Positions 1-4,120 of a stretch of 5,633 nt of DNA are shown here, piece by piece (the stretch's first letter is position 1; the number at the start of each line of letters is the position of its first letter). The position numbers and the translations under genes are program-made. The stretch is from Thermoplasmatota archaeon (GTDB taxonomy: Archaea > Thermoplasmatota > Penumbrarchaeia > Penumbrarchaeales > Penumbrarchaeaceae), in NCBI GenBank assembly GCA_016929175.1, contig JAFGJI010000258.1, positions 1 to 5,633 on the forward strand, in the 5' to 3' direction. Below the pieces are notes generated by a model that ran no database searches, was not told where the DNA came from, and saw only the letters and a program-made list of their open reading frames with translations.

Positions 1-255
1 CTCGAAGGTCTTCACCGCGAAGAGGTCCATACCATCGGGTTGTGTTGTGTTCACTATCAGGACCGCGATCTCGCATCCGGTCCCGCTATCGACCTCCAGG
101 CATAGGTCCTCGATCTGGTAGATGTCATTGACCGTGAGCACCCCCACCTGGTCGGTGACGTAATATTCGAGCTTGGGGTATGAGGATGCTGGAGAGGCAT
201 AGATCGAGAGCACCTGGAGGAAGATTACGGCTGCAACCGCGGGATGCCACCTCAT
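1..255 (-). CDS. TPM-domain (YgcG-like) exported protein, N-terminal part only
   Basis: Eighty-five codons are visible before the window edge cuts the gene; the C-terminus is missing. Residues 1 to about 25 form a signal peptide or N-terminal membrane segment (hydrophobic AVAAVIFLQVLSIYA, then SPASSYP). From about residue 30 the sequence matches the start of a TPM domain: YYVTDQVGVLTVNDIYQIED, followed by a GTGCEIAVLIVN strand and DGMDLFAVKTFE, the pattern of the YgcG/Psb32/MOLO-1 family. These are extracytoplasmic domains, some with reported phosphatase activity; others act in protein repair or assembly. The ATG is well fixed, because the upstream lemA stop TGA lies in the same frame four codons before it. 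It follows lemA by 12 bases, and lemA-TPM pairs are common in bacteria and archaea. Oddity: cysteines at residues 52 and 61, where relatives usually have other residues. Family call is good; the substrate is unknown. Confidence 0.85.
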   Translation of the reverse strand, partial: MRWHPAVAAVIFLQVLSIYASPASSYPKLEYYVTDQVGVLTVNDIYQIEDLCLEVDSGTGCEIAVLIVNTTQPDGMDLFAVKTFE

Positions 256-260
256 GATAC

Positions 261-265
261 ATCAC
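261..265 (-). promoter_or_regulatory. Ribosome binding site (GTGAT) of the TPM gene
   Basis: GTGAT lies five bases before the ATG at 255 and matches part of the archaeal consensus GGAGGTGAT, complementary to the 16S rRNA 3' end. It sits in the 12-base gap directly after the lemA stop codon, so it fits re-initiation within an operon. Confidence 0.4.
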
Positions 266-267
266 TT

Positions 268-837
268 TCACGGATTGTCCGGGGCGGCATTGCTCTCGAA
301 GTAGGACCTCTCCTCGAACCCGAACGCGTTGGCCACTATCACCGACGGGAACTGTTTCACCTTCGTGTTCAGGTCCCGTACCTCTTCATTGTATCTCATC
401 CTCTCGACCTTTATCTGGTTCTCCACACTCTCCAGCGAGACCATGAGGTCGCTCACCGCCTGGATCGATTGTAGATTCGGGTAGTTCTCGTAGGTGAGTA
501 TGATCGACCTCAATGCAGTATCGATCTGGTTCGAGATGTCCAGCTGCTCCTCCTCATCACCCGATGCCTCCATCCACCTAGACCTCAATTCGGCGATGCT
601 CGTGAGCGTGGATGTTTCGAACTCCTGATAACCCTCGACAGTTGCGACCAGCTGGGGGATCAGGTCAATCTTGTACTGGTACACGTTCTCGACCTGTGCC
701 CATTTACCGTCAACCCCCTCGTCCATCTTTACAAGTTTGTTATAGGTGCTGATTGTCCAGATAGCCGATATCAGAACGATCAGGAACACCACGACCGTTG
801 CTGCTATGCCAATCGTTGCCCCTGGTTTCATCTTCAT
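268..837 (-). CDS. lemA: LemA family membrane protein
   Basis: The product is 189 residues with the start chosen here (MKMKPGATIG). One membrane helix covers about residues 6-30, followed by the conserved LemA core: YNKLVKMDEGVDGKWAQVEN, then YQYKIDLIPQLVATVEGYQ. A helical, coiled-coil-like body (about residues 70-165) and the typical C-terminal FPSVIVANAFGFEERSYFES follow. Length and order match the family. LemA proteins are membrane anchored with a soluble helical bundle; their biochemical role is unsettled, though they are often next to TPM or HtpX genes, as here. Start choice: the frame is open further to TTG 858 and ATG 855, but neither has a ribosome binding site. A TATA-like box centred near 863 would place the transcript start at about 837, so the mRNA is probably leaderless and begins at this ATG. 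ATG 831 is a close alternative. The gene is probably co-transcribed with the TPM gene and divergent from the surface-protein gene. Confidence 0.93.
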   Translation of the reverse strand: MKMKPGATIGIAATVVVFLIVLISAIWTISTYNKLVKMDEGVDGKWAQVENVYQYKIDLIPQLVATVEGYQEFETSTLTSIAELRSRWMEASGDEEEQLDISNQIDTALRSIILTYENYPNLQSIQAVSDLMVSLESVENQIKVERMRYNEEVRDLNTKVKQFPSVIVANAFGFEERSYFESNAAPDNP

Positions 838-858
838 GCAATGGGAATGGACCATCAA

Positions 859-867
859 TTATTTAAT
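859..867 (-). promoter_or_regulatory. TATA-like box for the lemA-TPM operon
   Basis: Read on the minus strand the site is ATTAAATAA. Its centre is about 26 bases before the chosen lemA ATG at 837, the usual archaeal TATA-to-start distance. This predicts a leaderless transcript and is the main argument for the shorter lemA start. It is inferred from sequence only. Confidence 0.45.
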
Positions 868-904
868 CGAAATGCCAGGATCATCGGAACTTACCTACCC
901 AAAG

Positions 905-913
905 CTTAATTAT
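905..913 (+). promoter_or_regulatory. TATA-like box for the surface-protein gene
   Basis: CTTAATTAT is centred near 909. Transcription starting about 26 bases downstream (near 935) would leave a leader of about 27 bases that includes the purine-rich ribosome binding site. A second AT-rich site, CAATATATG near 923-931, is an alternative, but it would start transcription inside the ribosome binding site. Confidence 0.3.
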
Positions 914-946
914 CTCCCCGTCCAATATATGGCCAGTCTCTTTTCT

Positions 947-954
947 GGGGGGAG
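947..954 (+). promoter_or_regulatory. Ribosome binding site deciding the start at 962
   Basis: GGGGGGAG followed by seven A residues stands directly before the ATG at 962. This fixes the start: the same frame is open back to 746, but the extra 72 codons run antisense through lemA and its promoter and would put a non-secretory segment before an obvious signal peptide. Confidence 0.7.
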
Positions 955-961
955 AAAAAAA

Positions 962-3592
962 ATGAAATGGACATGTATGGTAACTATCTCTCTCCTCTTG
1001 TCCCTCCTCCCCGCTCTCTCTTTCTCAGGGGCTATCGAAGGCCCGAAGCTGATCGATATCGGACTTCCGGTGGATCCGGACAACGATGGAGTGCAGGACG
1101 AGTTCGATGTCCTTCCGGACGGGAACGCTGTCCTGATCATCTCAGTTGACCGGTTCGCACTTGATGGGACATGGGACCCTTGTGTGATGATGGCACTTGA
1201 CAGGAACGGGAACGGGGACCTCGATACCAACGAAAGGTACGAGGTCATGTTGATCAATATCTCATCACTTGAAGGCGAGGGATACGGGGATGGCGAACTC
1301 TGGTACGGCATCGACATCAATGAGAACCGCACATCGGTGTCCTTCTGGGTCTCGGTCCTCAACGGCACGGGGGCCTCGAATGAATGCTTCGACCTGTCTC
1401 CGGTAAATGATACTACCAACGTGGCGGGGGAGTTCTTCTTGCTTAACGGCACGGAAAAGAGGAGATCCCTCAATATCACAAGCTCCGGAGCCGGGGACAA
1501 CGAGACCTGTCTCGGCGATGCTGAGATAGCATTCCATCTCGAGGTCATAGCAGGGCCGTCGATCATAACCGCTGACCCGGCACCCACGATGTACCTTTCC
1601 GAACTCGTCACGGTGGAGATCAAAGAAGGCGACTCCCTCCCCTTCAGGATCGAGGATGTCCATGTTCCCGATAACACCGGAGCGAACATCAGCTTCGAGT
1701 GGTACTTGGGTATCTTCGAGGACCTTTCCGGACCCCCTTCAGAATACTACTGCGTAAAGAACAGCTCCGCCAACGAAAGCGACCGCTACGAGCTTCATAC
1801 CAATTTCGGGTCCGAGGGGCTTTACGGGCTCTACTGCATCGCCTTCATGAACATGGAGCGCTTCGGCCTGCAATGGTACGACATGAAGGCCTGGGGTATA
1901 GAGGTGTTGCACCACAACACCATCCCACAACCCCGGATCGACGTTGCTCCGTCGGAATGGATCACCCAGCTGGACAGTGTATCCATTTCGGGCTTCAGGT
2001 CCTACGACAGGGACGGGGACGATCTGAGCTTCATGTGGTACATTGACGGAGGTTACATGACGAACCAGACCGAATTCGAGCATGTCTTTGTTAAGGCGGG
2101 AACCCACTCCATCAGGCTCGAGGTGACCGATGATGAGGAAATTACGGCAGTTGCATGGAGGAATGTCACCGTCAACAACATCCCCGTCCCGGAGGATACA
2201 TACAGGTCATCGATGCTGGTAGGTGACATGACCGGGACCATACCGGATAATTACAACAGAAAGATGGTGGACAGAAGGAGCGTTTCCACCGATCTCGAGC
2301 TCCCCTTCGGATTTGGCCTGATTGCCTCTTTTTCCCTTGTCTCTGAAATGATCGTCAAGCACCAGGGAGAGATGACGTTCGAATTCTCCGACCTTGGAAC
2401 GAACTACTCATACAATATGACCGGGTCGATCGACAGGTTCTCGGTTGGGTTCAGACCGTATCTGGACCTTCAGCTTATCATTCTCAAGGACGGCGAGGGT
2501 CGGGACCTTATCAACGGAACGGTCCCCCTGCCCCTTCAGGACAACGACCTCGGACTGGATTCCGACGGGGAGGCCTTCGTCAACATCCCGACCCTGACAA
2601 AGGGTCTGGTGGATGTTTACACCTGGGACCTGTTCCGCGAGATCTACAACGGTACGGTTACCGAACCCGGGGGGCTGTCGGTCACACTGGATGACATCGA
2701 AATGCTGGAGGTGGACCTTTTCTCCTTCGCATCCACAGCACTCGGGCTGGTCCTCAACCAGTATGCCTTCATGATCGGGGAGACCTTCAATCTCCTTGAT
2801 GTCTTTGCGAACCTTTACATGACCGAGCGGTTCGACGTTCGGATCGACATCCTGAAGGACATCTACATGCTGATCGACCACCACGGTTCCGACCACAATG
2901 ACCTGGAGCTCTGCGAACCGGGGCAGCGGGTAGTACCATGGGGAAGCCTTGATGACAGGGACATCTTCGTGATGACCTCAAACTCCATCGGGATTTCGAT
3001 GACCCCTTCACTTTCGTTGAAGTTCAGGTTGACGGACTGGGGACGAACTGCATACGGGACCTACGATCTGTTCGAGAGGAGCGGGATCATACTTGGAACC
3101 GTCAGGACGGCCTTCAGCTTCCTCACCACCGGAAACGCCCCCGAGAAGGACTACACGTTCGATAAAGAACTCTGGGAGGGAAGGACGGCTCTGAACATGT
3201 CCGGCGAGGTCAGGAGCATTCATCCGGGTTTCCTGACCTATTCGAGCGATCACGACAACGATGGTTACATCAATATCGAGGATGCGTTCCCGTTCGACGC
3301 ATCTGCATGGAAGGATACCGATGGGGACGGAAAACCCGACGAGCTCCACGGCAATTCCACGACGGGCCTTATCGAGGATGAGGATGACGACAACGACGGG
3401 GTCCCCGACATAGAGGATGAGTTCCCCCATGACCCTGGAAGGACAGGTGAGGAGGATGAAAAGCCGGATAATGCCGGGGTGGTGATCATCGCTATAGCTG
3501 CAGGGGGGATCTTATTCATCGTCATATTGTTCCTTCTTGTGTGGCTCAACAGGGAGGACGAAGGCAAGAGCTGGGGCAAGGATGAGGAGTGA
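962..3592 (+). CDS. Large secreted, C-terminally anchored surface protein with EF-hand, PKD-like and thrombospondin type 3-like repeats
   Basis: The product has 876 residues. A signal peptide (about 1-23, TISLLLSLLPALSFSG) is followed by an Asp-rich stretch (38-49) and a canonical EF-hand loop at 80-91 (DRNGNGDLDTNE), then a beta-rich region. An Ig/PKD-like segment (about 203-320, with FEWYLG and YGLYCIA) precedes a clearer PKD domain (about 320-407, SYDRDGDDLSFMWYIDGG and HSIRLEVTDDE). Residues about 410-760 are unrecognised. Two Asp-rich thrombospondin type 3-like repeats (763-824, DHDNDGYINIEDAFP and DDDNDGVPDIEDEFP) probably bind calcium. A membrane helix (about 838-862) and a short charged tail (NREDEGKSWGKDEE) end the protein. 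About 18 N-X-S/T sequons support an N-glycosylated exterior. The architecture is typical of Thermoplasmatota cell-surface proteins; PKD domains usually mediate adhesion or spacing. No catalytic motif was seen, so the function is unknown; an S-layer-like, adhesive or binding role is inference. Confidence 0.92.
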   Translation: MKWTCMVTISLLLSLLPALSFSGAIEGPKLIDIGLPVDPDNDGVQDEFDVLPDGNAVLIISVDRFALDGTWDPCVMMALDRNGNGDLDTNERYEVMLINISSLEGEGYGDGELWYGIDINENRTSVSFWVSVLNGTGASNECFDLSPVNDTTNVAGEFFLLNGTEKRRSLNITSSGAGDNETCLGDAEIAFHLEVIAGPSIITADPAPTMYLSELVTVEIKEGDSLPFRIEDVHVPDNTGANISFEWYLGIFEDLSGPPSEYYCVKNSSANESDRYELHTNFGSEGLYGLYCIAFMNMERFGLQWYDMKAWGIEVLHHNTIPQPRIDVAPSEWITQLDSVSISGFRSYDRDGDDLSFMWYIDGGYMTNQTEFEHVFVKAGTHSIRLEVTDDEEITAVAWRNVTVNNIPVPEDTYRSSMLVGDMTGTIPDNYNRKMVDRRSVSTDLELPFGFGLIASFSLVSEMIVKHQGEMTFEFSDLGTNYSYNMTGSIDRFSVGFRPYLDLQLIILKDGEGRDLINGTVPLPLQDNDLGLDSDGEAFVNIPTLTKGLVDVYTWDLFREIYNGTVTEPGGLSVTLDDIEMLEVDLFSFASTALGLVLNQYAFMIGETFNLLDVFANLYMTERFDVRIDILKDIYMLIDHHGSDHNDLELCEPGQRVVPWGSLDDRDIFVMTSNSIGISMTPSLSLKFRLTDWGRTAYGTYDLFERSGIILGTVRTAFSFLTTGNAPEKDYTFDKELWEGRTALNMSGEVRSIHPGFLTYSSDHDNDGYINIEDAFPFDASAWKDTDGDGKPDELHGNSTTGLIEDEDDDNDGVPDIEDEFPHDPGRTGEEDEKPDNAGVVIIAIAAGGILFIVILFLLVWLNREDEGKSWGKDEE

Positions 3593-3611
3593 TATCACTC
3601 ATCCCTCATCC
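3580..3611 (+). repeat. Inverted repeat across the surface-protein stop codon
   Basis: The arms GGATGAGG (3580-3587) and CCTCATCC (3604-3611) are perfectly complementary and enclose AGTGATATCACT. GAGTGATATCACTC (3587-3600) is itself a perfect 14-base palindrome, and the TGA stop (3590-3592) lies inside it. In RNA this makes an 8-bp stem with a bulged inner palindrome. It lies just before the T-run hairpin at 3618 and probably protects or helps end the mRNA, though a dimeric protein site in DNA is also possible. Confidence 0.5.
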
Positions 3612-3617
3612 TGGAAG

Positions 3618-3643
3618 GGTTGGCTTCTAGAACCAACCATTTT
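3618..3643 (+). terminator. Hairpin plus T run after the surface-protein gene
   Basis: GGTTGG (3618-3623) pairs with CCAACC (3633-3638) around a 9-base loop that contains TTCTAGAA, and ATTTT follows immediately. It lies 26 bases after the stop codon on the same strand, the expected place for termination. The T run merges into the TATA-like box of the next transcription unit. Confidence 0.5.
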
Positions 3644-3649
3644 AAATAA
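3641..3649 (+). promoter_or_regulatory. Strong TATA-like box in the 528-base gap
   Basis: TTTAAATAA is the closest match to an archaeal TATA box in the window. Transcription would begin near 3671, giving a leader of about 78 bases before the small ORF at 3749, or the 5' end of an untranslated structured RNA. On the opposite strand the neighbouring A run (3655-3660) reads as TTTTTT and could stop minus-strand transcripts. Confidence 0.45.
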
Positions 3650-3701
3650 TCGTTAAAAAAGCATTCCAAACTCGTTTAAGACCATGAGGTTCATGTTATC
3701 A

Positions 3702-3726
3702 TGCGCCCTGTAAAGGAAGGGGCGTA
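3702..3726 (+). promoter_or_regulatory. Leader hairpin
   Basis: TGCGCCCT (3702-3709) pairs with GGGGCGTA (3719-3726) over 8 positions, including two G-U pairs, around the loop GTAAAGGAA. The hairpin lies in the predicted leader, just before the ribosome binding site of the 59-codon ORF. It also coincides almost exactly with an 8-codon ORF (ATG 3701 to TAA 3727), so translating that ORF would melt the stem. A regulatory role is inference. Confidence 0.35.
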
Positions 3727-3731
3727 AAGAT

Positions 3732-3838
3732 GAACGGAGGGACCCATAATGAAGGACCGATACCACAACTCATGCAGATCGGTCACGGAAGCTCACCGGA
3801 ACTCGAACATCATCATCCTCAGGTACGACCCTCCGTTC
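3732..3838 (+). ncRNA. Candidate structured RNA element (10-bp closing stem with nested arms)
   Basis: GAACGGAGGG (3732-3741) is perfectly complementary to CCCTCCGTTC (3829-3838). Inside it, ACC (3742-3744) can pair with GGT (3822-3824). TGA plus G (3750-3754, one A bulged) can pair with CTCA (3818-3821). GACCGAT (3755-3761) pairs perfectly with ATCGGTC (3778-3784). The arms are nested, as in a real fold, and the outer stem hides the GGAGGG ribosome binding site of the overlapping ORF. I looked for RNase P, SRP RNA and tRNA signatures and found none. It could be a translational switch within the mRNA, the core of a longer non-coding RNA (about 3671-3960), or chance in GC-rich DNA. Confidence 0.35.
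3736..3741 (+). promoter_or_regulatory. Ribosome binding site GGAGGG of the 59-codon ORF
   Basis: GGAGGG stands seven bases before the ATG at 3749, an ideal archaeal spacing and the best ribosome binding site in the window. It selects this frame over the overlapping ORF at 3730-3909. All six bases are part of the 10-base arm that can pair with 3829-3838. Confidence 0.45.
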
Positions 3839-3928
3839 TTCGGGAAGAGAGGAAGCGATACCACCCACCTTCCGGGGATGAAGGTCACCATTGTCGGGGC
3901 CGGTCCTGAGCTAAGTTCTACGGCATGA
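3749..3928 (+). CDS. Small ORF, 59 residues, function unknown
   Basis: I do not recognise this protein. It starts MKDRYHNSCRSVTEAHRNSN, continues IIILRYDPPFFGKRGSDTTH and ends LPGMKVTIVGAGPELSSTA. Support for coding: an ideal ribosome binding site, a TATA-like box about 100 bases upstream, and C or G in roughly 70% of third codon positions with codons favoured by the neighbours (ATC, CTC, AGG, TTC, GAC). Against: it is short, it has no membrane segment or complete domain, and the antisense frame has a similar third-base bias. The MKVTIVGAGP stretch (residues 44-53) resembles the first strand and glycine turn of FAD- or NAD-binding proteins, but the third glycine is replaced and a stop follows six residues later. 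The ORF may therefore be a decayed remnant. It overlaps the candidate RNA structure. Confidence 0.4.
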   Translation: MKDRYHNSCRSVTEAHRNSNIIILRYDPPFFGKRGSDTTHLPGMKVTIVGAGPELSSTA

Positions 3929-3954
3929 GACCCTTTATCTCAAGGGCCCGGCAA
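3891..3954 (+). other. Two nested hairpins at the end of the small ORF
   Basis: TTGTCGGG (3891-3898) pairs with CCCGGCAA (3947-3954) over 8 positions with one G-U pair. Inside it TGAGA (3926-3930) pairs with TCTCA (3938-3942) and holds the stop codon of the small ORF. A separate hairpin, ACCTTC (3867-3872) with GAAGGT (3880-3885), lies just before. Pyrimidine-rich TCTTTACTCC follows at 3961-3970, so this may be a transcript end; the evidence is weak. Confidence 0.3.
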
Positions 3955-3973
3955 ACATCGTCTTTACTCCAAT

Positions 3974-4019
3974 ATGCTCCTCCGGGCCCGCTCTTTTCTT
4001 TCCGGGGAAGATGGAGCAT
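3974..4019. terminator. Long hairpin in the gap between convergent units
   Basis: ATGCTCC (3974-3980) pairs perfectly with GGAGCAT (4013-4019), and CCGG (3982-3985) can pair with CCGG (4002-4005) inside it, leaving a pyrimidine-rich loop with CTCTTTTCTTT. No gene was found from 3929 to 4120. This stretch lies between the ends of the plus-strand small ORF and the minus-strand macroglobulin gene, and an AT-rich tract follows at 4021-4037, read TTTAATTATATTTCAAA on the minus strand. Termination from either side is the simplest reading. Confidence 0.35.
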
Positions 4020-4094
4020 CCTTTGAAATATAATTAAAGAACACCTGCATACAAGATATACCCGCAAATGAATGATGAGCGGTCTTCATACAGC

Positions 4095-4115
4095 CCTCTT
4101 GAATTTTTTCAAGGG
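4095..4115 (-). terminator. Hairpin just after the macroglobulin gene
   Basis: CTTGAA (4098-4103) and TTCAAG (4108-4113) form a 6-bp stem with a four-base loop, extended outward by further C-G pairs if one T is bulged. It begins five bases beyond the TAA stop of the minus-strand gene. There is no T run right after it on that strand; the nearest T-rich stretch is at 4020-4038, so termination may be spread over both elements. Confidence 0.45.
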
Positions 4116-4120
4116 AATCC

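Noticed and set aside
746..961. N-terminal extension of the surface-protein frame back to 746
   Set aside because: It runs antisense through the lemA coding start and both promoters, has no ribosome binding site, and would bury a clear signal peptide. GGGGGGAG before ATG 962 marks the true start.
910..1689. 259-codon antisense ORF inside the surface-protein gene
   Set aside because: Ser/Pro-rich translation with no domain. The opposite strand has a signal peptide, EF-hand loop and continuous good codon use.
3790..3830. C/D box guide RNA on the minus strand (CTGA then ATGATGA near 3808-3822)
   Set aside because: Only one adjacent D'/C'-like pair is seen; convincing outer C and D boxes with usual spacing and a terminal stem are missing.
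3730..3909. Second 59-codon ORF (starting MNGGTHNEGP) overlapping the one at 3749
   Set aside because: No ribosome binding site before its ATG and poorer codon use; GGAGGG lies inside it and points to the ATG at 3749.
3650..3960. RNase P RNA, SRP RNA or a tRNA in the gap
   Set aside because: No AAAGUCC or ACAGAA elements of RNase P and no GGAAGGGAGCAG-like SRP motif. A TTAGCTCAG stretch on the minus strand resembles a tRNA D arm but has no matching acceptor, anticodon or T arm.
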